From Colwellia_A sp047621305 (lineage in GTDB: Bacteria > Pseudomonadota > Gammaproteobacteria > Enterobacterales > Alteromonadaceae), in the NCBI GenBank assembly GCA_047621305.1, contig JBLHNB010000004.1, positions 62,001 to 126,000 of the forward strand: a stretch of DNA of 64,000 bases. Reading direction: 5' to 3'. Positions 1 through 9,383 of the stretch are shown here, piece after piece. The position numbers and the translations under genes are program-made. Numbering within the stretch: position 1 is the first letter of the stretch; every line of letters starts with the position of its first letter. The notes under the pieces were generated by a model. The model did no database searches and was not told the DNA's origin. It saw only the letters and a list, made by a program, of their open reading frames with translations.

Positions 1-368
1 ATTGCTAAATTTTTAGCCGCTAGCCCACAAACAACACTCATTCGCCAAAATCTTTTTAAATCAATCGCTTGATTTGAAAAATGTTTAAATGCTGATGCAG
101 CTACATCAACTAACATCATATTATAAATAGACTGGGTACCAATAATCGTCACGGCACGGGAGATGGTACTTATCTCACCAGGAAAACTATAAATGGCACT
201 ATTAGCAATTTGTAATAAACGTGATGTCATTGAGGGATCAATACTAATAACATTCGCAAAATCAGCAATAGAGGACTCATCATCCTCCATTAAGGCTTTA
301 ACTTTAAAACAGGCATCAGGCAAAGCAAAAGAGCCATTTGCTTGTATCGCGTACTCATGTGCATCCAT
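1..368 (-). CDS. HDOD-domain protein, 3' end outside the window
   Basis: An open minus-strand frame runs from ATG at 368 to the window edge with no stop, so the C-terminal part is missing. The visible 122 residues start with an acidic helical stretch and then match the HDOD (metal-dependent-hydrolase-related output) fold, with motifs such as DPSMTSRLLQIANSAIY, FPGEISTISRAVTIIG and FWRMSVVCGLAA. HDOD proteins are signalling or regulatory proteins of mostly unknown output in motile and biofilm-forming bacteria. The start is supported by an AAGG 8 nt upstream of the ATG and an in-frame stop at 408-410. It lies 70 nt downstream of the Lrp-type gene on the same strand and could be read through from it. 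The family call rests on the motifs; the specific role is unknown. Confidence 0.75.
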   Translation of the reverse strand, partial: MDAHEYAIQANGSFALPDACFKVKALMEDDESSIADFANVISIDPSMTSRLLQIANSAIYSFPGEISTISRAVTIIGTQSIYNMMLVDVAASAFKHFSNQAIDLKRFWRMSVVCGLAAKNLA

Positions 369-438
369 CAATGATGCCTTTAAATCGACGATTAATATGA
401 TTACAGCCTAGTCTTTGATTGTAAATAGTACAAAGTAT

Positions 439-918
439 TTACGATAGAATGGGAATACCTTGGTCTTGCTTGACTTGCTCCGTTACAACATAGGTATGGG
501 TTTGTGAAACAGCAGGGAGTTCAACAATAGCACCAAGAATTTTTCGATAAGACGCCATATTTTCAAAACGTAGCTTCAATAAATAATCAAAGCCCCCTGC
601 CACCATATGACATTCAACCACTTCTTTTATTTTTACTACTTCTATTTTAAATTTACTAAAAATATCCGCAGTGGTTCGATTAAGCGTCACTTGAATAAAT
701 GCCGTCATGCCATATTTAAGTTTTTCTGCATTTAAATAAGCACCATATCGTTCAATATAGCCTTCAACTTCAAGACGTTTTACACGGTCTAAGCAGGGAC
801 TCGCACTTAAATTTACAATTTTAGACAGTTCAACATTTGAAATTCGACCACTTTTTTGTACCGTATTTAAAATGGCTAAATCTATCTTATCTAGAGGTTT
901 TGCTTTGTATGAAGACAT
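439..918 (-). CDS. Lrp/AsnC-family transcriptional regulator (probable proline-responsive PutR)
   Basis: 159 residues, the normal length for Lrp/AsnC regulators. Residues about 10-60 form the helix-turn-helix (LDKIDLAILNTVQKSGRISN, then LSKIVNLSASPCLDRVKRLE). Residues about 70-150 are the RAM/ligand-binding domain with VVECHMVAGGFDYLLKLR. The gene lies directly downstream of putA on the same strand, separated by a strong intrinsic terminator, so it is probably expressed separately. The family is known to include PutR/BkdR-type activators next to the amino-acid catabolic gene they control. That this one responds to proline and acts on putA is inferred from position and from PutA lacking its own DNA-binding domain. 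Confidence 0.85.
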   Translation of the reverse strand: MSSYKAKPLDKIDLAILNTVQKSGRISNVELSKIVNLSASPCLDRVKRLEVEGYIERYGAYLNAEKLKYGMTAFIQVTLNRTTADIFSKFKIEVVKIKEVVECHMVAGGFDYLLKLRFENMASYRKILGAIVELPAVSQTHTYVVTEQVKQDQGIPILS

Positions 919-968
919 AATATTGATAGTTAATAGGGAGATTTATTGATTGTACATTAGGATGTGCT

Positions 969-1000
969 AAAAAAAAACGAGCATCAACTGTGCTCGTTTT
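969..1000 (-). terminator. Intrinsic terminator of putA
   Basis: A 7-bp stem ACGAGCA/TGCTCGT (977-983 with 991-997) with a 7-nt loop. On the minus strand it is followed by a run of nine T residues. It lies 33 nt after the putA stop, so it ends the putA transcript before the Lrp-type gene. The T residues on the other side may let it act weakly in both directions. Confidence 0.85.
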
Positions 1001-1032
1001 ATAATAGGGTAACAAATAAAAATCGCTACCCT

Positions 1033-4000
1033 TTATTCATCTTCTTCAACTAGGGTCATTAAAGAGGTATTGCCACCTGAGGCAGTGGTATCAATACTGA
1101 TGGTTTTTTCCGTTAATAAACGTTGGATCAAATTATCAAAATATTCAGATGTGATCACCGGTAAAATAGCACCTGCACGTTCCGCAAGTTTTTCACTGAT
1201 GTAATGTTTTCTGTCACATTGACTATCAACAACAACACCGGCAAGCGCTTGATGCTTTAACATTTCCTCAAGGTGACATAATTTAGCCACTTGCAAAACA
1301 CCGTGCGCTGCACCTGTTGAAATAAATTTATCTCTAAATGCCAATGCTTCATCGTAAAATAAGTCGGATACCACAGCAACCACTGTATTACCTGTTGCCA
1401 ATGCCGTTACAATTGAAAGCACCCAAAAATGAAAACTGGTATTTTTATCGGCAAAACAGAGCACGTTACCACGGTTTTCTAAATATATAATATTTGACTC
1501 ACCTGTGGGGCCCGGTAATTGCTTAGGCTTCTTCATCAACTTTTCGATATTAATTAATTGTGAGCGTGCCGCCGCTAATGTTCTGTTTAAATCATCGGCT
1601 AAATCATCAACAATTTCAACATGAGCTATTTTAGCCAACAACTGACGAACATTAGATATACGGGTGTTTAAGTCAATCAAACGCCAACTTTGTTCAGCCG
1701 CTGCGGCCTTATTCATGATTAATCCAGCTTCTTCTTGAGCAATGGCATCACCTTCTAAGGCTTCTGCTTGTGCAGGTAAGAAGTTAAATTTATCTTCGTT
1801 AGGTGTCGCTTTTTCTTTCACTAAACGAGTTAAATAATTTGGCCCACCAGCTTTTGGCCCTGTTCCCGAAAGACCACGGCCACCAAAAGGTTGTACACCC
1901 ACAATAGCGCCAATCATATTGCGATTAATATATATATTACCCGCTCTTGATAATTTGGCTAACCCAATCGCACGATGCTCAATACGGCTATGAATCCCCA
2001 TAGTTAAACCAAAACCCGTACCATTAATTTGATCAATAACCGACTCAATTTCCTCGCCTTTAAAACGAACAATATGAACGCAAGGACCAAAAACCTCTTG
2101 TTTTAAGACATTGATATCCGCAATTTCATATAAACGAGGTGCAAAGAAGAAATGACCGGCCTTATCATCAACGTCATCAGATAATTTACATTGATACAAT
2201 AACTTACCATTAGTTTGCATATATTCAGCATGAGCATTTAACGCATCTAAAGCTTTTTGATCGATGACCGGCCCAACGTCTGTTGATAATCTGGCTGGGT
2301 TGCCAACATGTAATTCAGCCAATGCACCTTTAAGCATAGTGATCACATTATCAGCAATATCTTCTTGTAAAAATAATACCCGTAAAGCAGAACAACGCTG
2401 ACCAGCACTTTGAAAACCTGAAGAGATAACGTCATCAACCACCTGTTCTGGCAAAGCTGTTGAATCCACTATCATACAGTTTTGTCCGCCTGTTTCAGCA
2501 ATCAAAGGTACTTGATCACCGCCACGATCAGCGAGAGTTTGGGAAATACGTGTACCTGTTTCAGTTGAACCAGTAAACATCACGGTTTGGATACGACTGT
2601 CAGGAATAATAACACTTCCAACTTGGCTGCCACGGGCAATAACCGCTTGCACAACATTTTCAGGTAAACCAACAGATCGCATTAACTCAATGGCACGTAA
2701 CGCAATTAATCCCGTTTGCTCCGCTGGTTTAGCAAGTACGGTGTTACCCGTAGCAATTGCTGCTGCCACTTGCCCCAAAAATATAGCTAGCGGGAAATTC
2801 CATGGGCTAATACATAAGACAACACCACGTGCTTCTAGACGATCATCTTTATTTAACTCAATCGCACGAGCTGCATAGTATCGACAAAAATCAACAGCTT
2901 CACGTACTTCATCAATACCATCTTGGGCAACTTTACCTGCTTCTTTTATACAAAGCGCGATGAGCTCGTCCATATGGCGCTCTAAAATATCACCAATACG
3001 GCATAATAAAGCTGCACGTTCATCCACTGCCGTTTGTGACCAGCTGATAAAAGCGGTTTCAGCATTGTCAATCATCACCCGCATTTGTTCTTCGTCATGA
3101 TGATAATGGAAACCAATAATTTCACGATGATCAGCAGGGTTTCTTACCGGGTTGGCGTCTTCTGGCACTTCATTTTTATTAAGAAGATGTCCTTCAAGCC
3201 ACTTATCTAAAGCCGCCTTTAGTGGCATAATTTCAGTGATATCGCTTAAATCTAAACCTTTTGAGTTATTACGTTCTTCACCATATAAAGCAATGGGTTT
3301 AATAATTTGATTATTGTATTTGTCTTTAAGGCGTTGTGTTTTTTCAACTGGGTCTTCTAATAAAGACTCAACCGGTTGGCTGTCATCAACTATCGCATTA
3401 ACAAATGAAGAGTTAGCACCATTTTCCAATAAACGACGTACTAAATAAGCCAGTAATTCTTCGTGATAACCTACCGGCGCATAAATACGACACTGAATAC
3501 CTTCATCTCTAACAATTTGCTTGTATAAAGAGTCGCCCATGCCATGTAAACACTGAAATTCAAACCCTTCTTTATCATCACCTGCTAATTCAACAATCGT
3601 CGCTGCAGTATAAGCGTTATGCGTGGCAAATTGAGGGTAAATACTGTCGCGATACTCAAGTAATTTATTAGCACAAGCATGGTAAGAAACATCGGTAGAT
3701 GACTTACGTGTAAATACAGGAAAGTGCGCTAGGCCTTCTTTTTGGGTATTTTTAATTTCCGTATCCCAATAAGCACCTTTTACTAAACGCACCATCATCT
3801 TACGATCAACACGTACGGTGAGTTCACGCAACCATTCAACTACAAAGATTGCACGTTTTTGGTAGGCTTGTAGTGCAATACCAAAACCATCCCAACCCGC
3901 TAATTCATTGTCCGTAAATACGGCTTCAATGATATCTAAAGAAATATCTAAACGCTCTGATTCTTCTGCATCTACGGTTAAACCAATATTATAGCTTTTG

Positions 4001-4857
4001 GCTTGCAAACATAAGGCTTTAAGTTTTGGCACAATTTCATTCATTACCCGACTTTTATGGGTAAATTCATAACGAGGATGAATCGCAGAAAGTTTAACTG
4101 AAATACCGGGGCTTTGGCGTGGGTTAGCTTTGCCTGCACTACTGATATTTGCAACTTTACCAATAACGTCGATAGCATCTTGATAAGACTTCATGTAGCT
4201 GTCTGCATCTGCCATCGTTCGAGCACCTTCGCCCAACATATCGTATGAATATACGTAACCTATTTTTTCTTTTTCGTTGGCACGTTCGGTCGCTTCAACA
4301 ATAGTTTCACCGAGAACAAATTGTTTGCCCATAATTTTCATGGCAAAATTCATTGATTTACGAATAACAGGTTCACCTAAACGACCTATGGTTCTTTTTA
4401 ATAAACCAAATTTATCGTTAGAGCGTTTATCATTATACCCCACCATTGAGCCTGTAATAAGCAGTCCCCATGAAGAAGCGTTAACAAATAATGAATCACT
4501 AGAACCTAAATGAGAACTCCATTGCCCTTGCGATATTTTGTCACGAATTAATGCATCTTGCGTATGTTTATCTGGCACACGTAGCAGTGCTTCAGCCAAA
4601 CACATCAAGACTACACCTTCTTCAGATGAAAGTGAGTACTCATTTAATAAGGCGTCTATGGCACCTGAGCCTTCTTGATCTTGACGAATTTTCAACACCA
4701 TTTGACGTGCTCTTTCCCAAGCTCGGCTACGTGCACTGACGTTAACTTCTGCTTCAGGTAAAATATGATCAATGGCAACGTTTTCATCAATACGATAAAA
4801 ATCACGAATTTTTTGACGAATAGGACAATCGGTAATTAATGACCCAGAAAATAACAT
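1033..4857 (-). CDS. putA: Bifunctional proline dehydrogenase / L-glutamate gamma-semialdehyde dehydrogenase PutA
   Basis: Oxidises proline to glutamate in two steps: an FAD-dependent proline dehydrogenase passes electrons to quinone, then an NAD-dependent aldehyde dehydrogenase oxidises the semialdehyde. PRODH motifs include VRLVKGAYWDTEI, ATHNAYTAATI and RIYAPVGYHEELLAYLVRRL in the first 500 residues. The ALDH half has SPWNFPLAIFLGQ, VMFTGSTETG, AETGGQN and the catalytic Cys822 in GQRCSA. A C-terminal segment of about 200 residues follows, as in long PutA proteins. There is no N-terminal ribbon-helix-helix domain, so it is not the trifunctional E. coli type. I chose ATG 4857 (1274 residues) over an upstream TTG at 4887: GAGG sits 8 nt before the ATG, and a TATAAT lies immediately before the TTG, which would put transcription initiation inside that longer frame. 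Confidence 0.95.
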   Translation of the reverse strand: MLFSGSLITDCPIRQKIRDFYRIDENVAIDHILPEAEVNVSARSRAWERARQMVLKIRQDQEGSGAIDALLNEYSLSSEEGVVLMCLAEALLRVPDKHTQDALIRDKISQGQWSSHLGSSDSLFVNASSWGLLITGSMVGYNDKRSNDKFGLLKRTIGRLGEPVIRKSMNFAMKIMGKQFVLGETIVEATERANEKEKIGYVYSYDMLGEGARTMADADSYMKSYQDAIDVIGKVANISSAGKANPRQSPGISVKLSAIHPRYEFTHKSRVMNEIVPKLKALCLQAKSYNIGLTVDAEESERLDISLDIIEAVFTDNELAGWDGFGIALQAYQKRAIFVVEWLRELTVRVDRKMMVRLVKGAYWDTEIKNTQKEGLAHFPVFTRKSSTDVSYHACANKLLEYRDSIYPQFATHNAYTAATIVELAGDDKEGFEFQCLHGMGDSLYKQIVRDEGIQCRIYAPVGYHEELLAYLVRRLLENGANSSFVNAIVDDSQPVESLLEDPVEKTQRLKDKYNNQIIKPIALYGEERNNSKGLDLSDITEIMPLKAALDKWLEGHLLNKNEVPEDANPVRNPADHREIIGFHYHHDEEQMRVMIDNAETAFISWSQTAVDERAALLCRIGDILERHMDELIALCIKEAGKVAQDGIDEVREAVDFCRYYAARAIELNKDDRLEARGVVLCISPWNFPLAIFLGQVAAAIATGNTVLAKPAEQTGLIALRAIELMRSVGLPENVVQAVIARGSQVGSVIIPDSRIQTVMFTGSTETGTRISQTLADRGGDQVPLIAETGGQNCMIVDSTALPEQVVDDVISSGFQSAGQRCSALRVLFLQEDIADNVITMLKGALAELHVGNPARLSTDVGPVIDQKALDALNAHAEYMQTNGKLLYQCKLSDDVDDKAGHFFFAPRLYEIADINVLKQEVFGPCVHIVRFKGEEIESVIDQINGTGFGLTMGIHSRIEHRAIGLAKLSRAGNIYINRNMIGAIVGVQPFGGRGLSGTGPKAGGPNYLTRLVKEKATPNEDKFNFLPAQAEALEGDAIAQEEAGLIMNKAAAAEQSWRLIDLNTRISNVRQLLAKIAHVEIVDDLADDLNRTLAAARSQLINIEKLMKKPKQLPGPTGESNIIYLENRGNVLCFADKNTSFHFWVLSIVTALATGNTVVAVVSDLFYDEALAFRDKFISTGAAHGVLQVAKLCHLEEMLKHQALAGVVVDSQCDRKHYISEKLAERAGAILPVITSEYFDNLIQRLLTEKTISIDTTASGGNTSLMTLVEEDE

Positions 4858-4887
4858 AAATAAATCCTCAACGGTTTTTCCAAACAA

Positions 4888-4893
4888 ATTATA
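4888..4893 (-). promoter_or_regulatory. Candidate -10 element of putA
   Basis: A perfect TATAAT on the minus strand, 30 nt upstream of the chosen putA ATG. No good -35 hexamer is found 16-18 nt upstream (the best is ATAGCC), a pattern typical of activator-dependent promoters. This agrees with control by the neighbouring Lrp-type regulator, but that is inference. Confidence 0.5.
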
Positions 4894-4939
4894 GCCGATA
4901 GCTTGGAGTAGGCTATTAGACTGAAATAATGCTTATTGT

Positions 4940-4972
4940 ATATCGTATATTGCTTGTTATTTATTACGATAT
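4940..4972. promoter_or_regulatory. Inverted repeat upstream of putA, candidate regulator site
   Basis: Arms ATATCGT (4940-4946) and ACGATAT (4966-4972) are perfect 7-bp inverted repeats separated by 19 bp. They lie roughly 45-80 bp upstream of the putA -10 element. The surrounding DNA is very AT-rich, as Lrp-type sites often are. No binding data are available. Confidence 0.35.
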
Positions 4973-5090
4973 TTATTTTTGCGTATTCTAGAGTCAAAAT
5001 AACAAAATGTGTTAGTTATTTTTATGTCTTATACAGACTTAAATATGGTTCTTTGAAAAGTTCTCCAAATATAATACTGTAAATGATAAT

Positions 5091-7685
5091 TTAGCCTGAT
5101 AAAGTTACCACTTTACATGCCAACAAATATTGATTAACGTCTTCAGCAGGCATAGGTTTAGCAAAATAATAACCTTGCCCATAGCTACAATCCATTTTTT
5201 TCAATAGTTGCGCATCAGCTAAGTTTTCAATACCTTCCCCTACGGTAGTCATTTGTAAATTTATTGCTAAATCAATTATCGTTTTGATTATAGCTTGGTG
5301 ATTATCATGTTCATGCACGTTATTAATAAATGAACGGTCAATTTTCAAAACATCTATCGGAAAACGGTGTAGATAGCTCAAACTTGAATAACCCGTACCA
5401 AAATCATCAAGTAAAATTTTAACACCAAGCTGCTTTAACGCTTGCATGTTCTTAAGCACAATATCGCTTTTTTCTAATAATGCGCGCTCTGTTAATTCAA
5501 TGCGAAGTTGACGAGGTAACACGCCTACTTTAGTAATAATAGCAGCAAGATCTTCTGCTAAAGTTAAACTGAAAAAATGATCACTAAATAGATTACAGCT
5601 AATATACAAATCATCACGTTGCAGCTCTGCTTGCCAAATTTTTAATTGTTGACACGATTGCTCGATGATTTGAAAGTCAATCGCCATCACTAAATTCGTT
5701 TCTTCGGCTAACGGGATAAAATCATCAGGGAAAACTAAACCACGTTTTGGGCTTTGCCAACGAGCCAGTGCTTCAAAACCCACTATGTGGTCATCGCTTA
5801 ATCGTACTATAGGTTGGTAATAGGCTATAAACTCATGTTTTACGATGGCATCACGAATATCGACTTCTAGTGCTAGCGTATCTTGAATTTTATTATGCAT
5901 GCTTGCATCAAACACTTCATAGCGCCCTCTGCCCTTGTCTTTTGCATGATACATGGCGATATCAGCATCTCGTAACATAAAGTCAGCATTTTCGTAACGC
6001 TTGTCATTAAATAAAACACCGATACTAGTGCCAATAAAAACAGGCTGGTTTTCAATAGTAAAAGGTGTCGCTAGAAACTCTGTAATACGTTTAGCGATGT
6101 CAAAAGCTTCTTGTTTAGCATCTAAATCTTCAATGAGAATAACAAACTCATCACCACCAAAACGAGCTACCGTATCTTTCTCTCGTACTAATGCTTTCAA
6201 CTCTTTTGCTACTATTTTCAGTAATATATCGCCCGCATGATGCCCAAGACTATCGTTAACAACTTTAAAACGGTCTAAATCTAAAAAAAGCACCGCAAAG
6301 AGGTTATCGGGGTCTCGAACGCCACAAGCAATAGCATGGTTTAGTAGGTCAATAAAAATAACACGATTGGCTAACCCGGTTAAACCGTCATGAGAAGCCG
6401 CATGGGTTAACTGTTGTTCAGCCAGTTTTCTTTGTTTAATTTCAGCTTCTAAAGCAGCAGTACGTAATTTAACTTGTTGTTCCAACAAATCATGGGTTTT
6501 ACGTTCAAAATCGGCTAACTCACGTCTTTTAATTGCGGTAGACACATGTTGAGATACAAAATTAAGTAACTCTGCATCTTGCTCTGTATACACGATACGT
6601 CTTTGATAACTTTGAATCACCATAGCCCCAACAACGTCACCGGCATGAATTAACGGCACACCTAACCACGATGTTATTTCTTTTTCTGGCTTAGTCGAGA
6701 TAATACCTTTTTCGTAAAGGTCTAACATCTCATCACGGGTTAACAGTATGGTTTTTCCTTGACGAATGACCACTTCTGTATAGCGATTTGAAAGTTTTCT
6801 AGGTTGATAGTCTTCTACTGGGTTTTTAGAGTTTTGATCTACATAATAAACAAATTTCAAGATATCGCTTTCATTGGAGTATCGGGCAATATAAAAGCTT
6901 TCTGCGTTGATGAGCTGACCAACAATATGATGTACCATCGCGTAAAATTTATTAATATCGATAGTGGCATCATTCGTTAACTCAGAGATACGAAACAAAG
7001 ACTCTTGCAAGAGCTCTGATTTTTCTCGTACTCTAATTTGTTGCATTAATTCTTTGGTTCGTGCATTAACCGCTTTTTGCAACCTTTCATGATCTTGTAG
7101 GCGGGTCATGGTCGTTACAACATGTTGAGCTGTATAGACTAATAATTCTAAGTCTTGAAGCTGATAACGAGTCGACTCAGAATAACTTTGAATCACCATG
7201 ACACCAATAACAAAACCATCAAAAATTAACGGTACACCTAACCAATCAGTACCTTGCACACCAAGATGTTTGATTTTATGACGACTAGCAAGTTCTTTGA
7301 CTAATTCGGGTGTAGCCAACAGTGGTTTTGCTGTTTCAATAACGTAGTTAGTCATCGAACCTTCAAAATCTTTTAAAGGGATAGGACCTTGTAGAAAAGC
7401 ATCCTTTTCATCAACATGATAAACAAACTGTATTGTTGCGAGTGTTTGATCATATAGTACAATGTAAAAATTTTCAGCGTTCATTAATGACGCTATAGCT
7501 TGATGAACTTGGTGATAAAAGGTATCAATATTGTCACAATCATTTGACAACTGATTGAGTTTAAAAAGCGTATTATATCGATCTTGAAGTTTTTGATACT
7601 TATCCAGTAACTTCAACGTTTCTTTGGCCAGTTCCGTGTCTACTCCTGATAAACCTTCAACTTTTTGGCTTAATGCTTCCGTCAT
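5091..7685 (-). CDS. GAF-GAF-GGDEF-EAL cyclic-di-GMP turnover protein
   Basis: 864 residues, no obvious membrane segment, so probably cytosolic. After a short helical N-terminus there are two GAF sensor domains (about 40-190 and 235-385) with matching SWLGVPLI/DWLGVPLI motifs, then a helix, a GGDEF domain (about 430-590) and an EAL domain (about 605-855). RFGGDEF is intact, and RxxD (REKD) lies five residues before GGDEF, forming the product-inhibition I-site. The EAL side keeps GFEALARW, CNLF, ELTE, DDFGTGYSSL and KIDRSF, so both cyclase and phosphodiesterase activity look possible. Which dominates cannot be told from sequence. It is a single gene with a short gap from putA. It is the one apparently catalytic c-di-GMP enzyme in a window full of c-di-GMP receptors. 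Confidence 0.92.
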   Translation of the reverse strand: MTEALSQKVEGLSGVDTELAKETLKLLDKYQKLQDRYNTLFKLNQLSNDCDNIDTFYHQVHQAIASLMNAENFYIVLYDQTLATIQFVYHVDEKDAFLQGPIPLKDFEGSMTNYVIETAKPLLATPELVKELASRHKIKHLGVQGTDWLGVPLIFDGFVIGVMVIQSYSESTRYQLQDLELLVYTAQHVVTTMTRLQDHERLQKAVNARTKELMQQIRVREKSELLQESLFRISELTNDATIDINKFYAMVHHIVGQLINAESFYIARYSNESDILKFVYYVDQNSKNPVEDYQPRKLSNRYTEVVIRQGKTILLTRDEMLDLYEKGIISTKPEKEITSWLGVPLIHAGDVVGAMVIQSYQRRIVYTEQDAELLNFVSQHVSTAIKRRELADFERKTHDLLEQQVKLRTAALEAEIKQRKLAEQQLTHAASHDGLTGLANRVIFIDLLNHAIACGVRDPDNLFAVLFLDLDRFKVVNDSLGHHAGDILLKIVAKELKALVREKDTVARFGGDEFVILIEDLDAKQEAFDIAKRITEFLATPFTIENQPVFIGTSIGVLFNDKRYENADFMLRDADIAMYHAKDKGRGRYEVFDASMHNKIQDTLALEVDIRDAIVKHEFIAYYQPIVRLSDDHIVGFEALARWQSPKRGLVFPDDFIPLAEETNLVMAIDFQIIEQSCQQLKIWQAELQRDDLYISCNLFSDHFFSLTLAEDLAAIITKVGVLPRQLRIELTERALLEKSDIVLKNMQALKQLGVKILLDDFGTGYSSLSYLHRFPIDVLKIDRSFINNVHEHDNHQAIIKTIIDLAINLQMTTVGEGIENLADAQLLKKMDCSYGQGYYFAKPMPAEDVNQYLLACKVVTLSG

Positions 7686-7851
7686 AAAACCTATACAATT
7701 TTAACGATGATTACCGAATATAATGACGTTAATTGTAGAGAATATCTAGTCCTGATTACAAAAGATTACTATTCAACTTATATGTGCGAAGAACGATCAC
7801 CTTTTTCCTAATTAATATGCCTTAAAAAACAACAAAGCTCTGATTATCTTA

Positions 7852-8148
7852 TTATTTATTCTTGATAGCCTGTTCAATGCTTTCCTTATTACCACATATA
7901 GCCGATTGCTTATCATCACGATAATAACGAATGTCTATGCAATCGCTTTGATACTGACGTTCGAGTTCAGTACGTATAATCGGGCGACCTTTCGCATTGG
8001 TTATTTGACGCTGTAAAGACTGGCATTGTTGTATTTGCTCTGATACTAACGTGATATCTTCACAAGCTTTTTCGGGTGTTGCACAGCCTGTAATAGCAAA
8101 TATACTGGGGACAAGCAGATAAAATAACGGTTTCATGGTTTGTTTCAC
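7852..8148 (-). CDS. Small putative lipoprotein
   Basis: 98 residues with a lipoprotein signal: positive MKQTMK, a hydrophobic stretch, then the lipobox ITGC with Cys at about residue 22. The mature part has three further cysteines, is rich in charged residues and is probably periplasmic, anchored to a membrane. I do not recognise a family. It stands alone, upstream of the GGDEF-EAL gene on the same strand and divergent from the oxygenase gene. The lipobox and the sensible length make a real gene likely. Confidence 0.7.
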   Translation of the reverse strand: MKQTMKPLFYLLVPSIFAITGCATPEKACEDITLVSEQIQQCQSLQRQITNAKGRPIIRTELERQYQSDCIDIRYYRDDKQSAICGNKESIEQAIKNK

Positions 8149-8267
8149 TTATAAAGTTGTTATCGAAAATGGTGATTAAAAGCTTTTTAATCAAGCTATT
8201 ATAGTCAGTAAAATTTACCCGCGATAGTTTTTATCTCCCTTTAAATATATAAGCGAGCCTAAACTAG

Positions 8268-8273
8268 TATAAT
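8268..8273 (+). promoter_or_regulatory. Candidate -10 element of the oxygenase gene
   Basis: TATAAT on the plus strand 41 nt before the ATG at 8315. No clear -35 lies at standard spacing (the hexamer there is ATATAT), so the assignment is tentative. Confidence 0.35.
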
Positions 8274-8314
8274 AGTCGTTAATAAAACAAGTTCTTTTAA
8301 CTACGGAAAATAAT

Positions 8315-9157
8315 ATGCAAGTTCAAGTTGTCGACTATTTGTCAGAAGATGCCCCCCAACGCTTTGTCGAAAGCTTAAGGAGTACGGGTTTTAGTGTATT
8401 AATCAATCATCCCATTAAAGAGGAGTTAGTAACTTCTATTTATAAAAACTGGCAGAATTTTTTTAATCATGACGAAAAACATAGTTTCGCTTTTGATCCA
8501 ATAAAACAAGATGGATTTTTCTCTGCACAAGTATCTGAGACCGCTAAAGGTCATCAAAAAAAAGATATTAAAGAATATTTCCATATATATCCTTGGGGTA
8601 AAATCCCAGCGCCGTTAAAAGATGAAATTCTTAATTATTATCAATTAACATCACAACTTGCCGGCGAACTACTCGACTGGGTTGAGCAATATAGTCCTGC
8701 AGAAATCGCAGCAAACTATTCTGAGCCCCTTTCAAAGATGATCGTCGATACACCTAATACTTTATTACGTGTTTTGCATTACCCTCCAATAAAAGGTGAT
8801 GAAGAACTCGGTGCAATAAGAGCTGCCGCTCATGAAGACATTAATTTATTGACCATTTTACCCGCAGCTAATGAACCCGGCTTGCAAGTACAGCAAAAAA
8901 ATGGCGAGTGGCTTGACGTACCTTCAGACTTTGGTAGTTTGATCATTAATATCGGCGACATGTTACAAGAAGCCTCAGGTGGCTATTTTCCATCAACCAG
9001 CCACAGAGTAGTTAACCCTGAAGGTGCTGACGGTCATAAGTCAAGAATATCGCTGCCGCTATTTTTACACCCACGAAATGAAGTGGTGCTGTCAGCTCAA
9101 CATACGCAAGAAAGTTATTTATTGGAAAGATTAAGAGAATTAGGTGTAAAAGCATAA
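8315..9157 (+). CDS. 2-oxoglutarate/Fe(II)-type oxygenase of the isopenicillin N synthase-like family
   Basis: 280 residues. The C-terminal half shows the double-stranded beta-helix iron site: His173 and Asp175 in AAHEDINLLTILPA, His230 in TSHRVVN, and Arg244 with the following Ser (RIS), the usual 2-oxoglutarate-binding pair. The N-terminal half resembles the DIOX_N region (GFSVLINHPI, then a YFHIYPW segment). Such enzymes hydroxylate or oxidise small molecules with O2 and usually 2-oxoglutarate. The substrate cannot be predicted, and nothing nearby points to a biosynthetic cluster. The gene is alone on its strand, with a GGA-type ribosome site before the ATG. Confidence 0.88.
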   Translation: MQVQVVDYLSEDAPQRFVESLRSTGFSVLINHPIKEELVTSIYKNWQNFFNHDEKHSFAFDPIKQDGFFSAQVSETAKGHQKKDIKEYFHIYPWGKIPAPLKDEILNYYQLTSQLAGELLDWVEQYSPAEIAANYSEPLSKMIVDTPNTLLRVLHYPPIKGDEELGAIRAAAHEDINLLTILPAANEPGLQVQQKNGEWLDVPSDFGSLIINIGDMLQEASGGYFPSTSHRVVNPEGADGHKSRISLPLFLHPRNEVVLSAQHTQESYLLERLRELGVKA

Positions 9158-9170
9158 AATAAATAATGAT

Positions 9171-9202
9171 GTAGATCGACACGAGTACAACAAGGCTCAA
9201 CA
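9171..9202 (+). repeat. REP-like intergenic repeat, copy A
   Basis: GTAGATCGACACGAGTACAA followed by CAAGGCTCAACA. It matches three other intergenic sites in this window with the pattern GTAGRTCGACACGAR-N3-CARCGAGGCTCRACAA. It lies 14 bp after the oxygenase stop codon. Confidence 0.7.
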
Positions 9203-9383
9203 GAATGTGCCATGTGATCGTGACATTGCCTGCATAGACGCAGGGCACTTATGATTTATCAGGAACAAAAATAATGACCGTTCATCGACGTTAATGCCGT
9301 GAAGGCAGGACGCCTAAGAGCGGTCTGAACATCGTCACTCTTTCACATCTATGTGACCGTGACATACCGTTCACCCTGAACAT

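Noticed and set aside
193..411. Plus-strand open frame of 72 codons
   Set aside because: It lies opposite the HDOD gene, whose minus-strand frame has clear family motifs. The plus frame has no recognisable domain.
4858..4887. Upstream TTG start for PutA
   Set aside because: The -10 element lies directly before it, so the codons would be at or before the transcription start, and the ATG at 4857 has a better ribosome site.
5091..7685. Photoreceptor (phytochrome) function for the double-GAF protein
   Set aside because: No PHY domain or chromophore-binding cysteine pattern could be recognised in either GAF domain.
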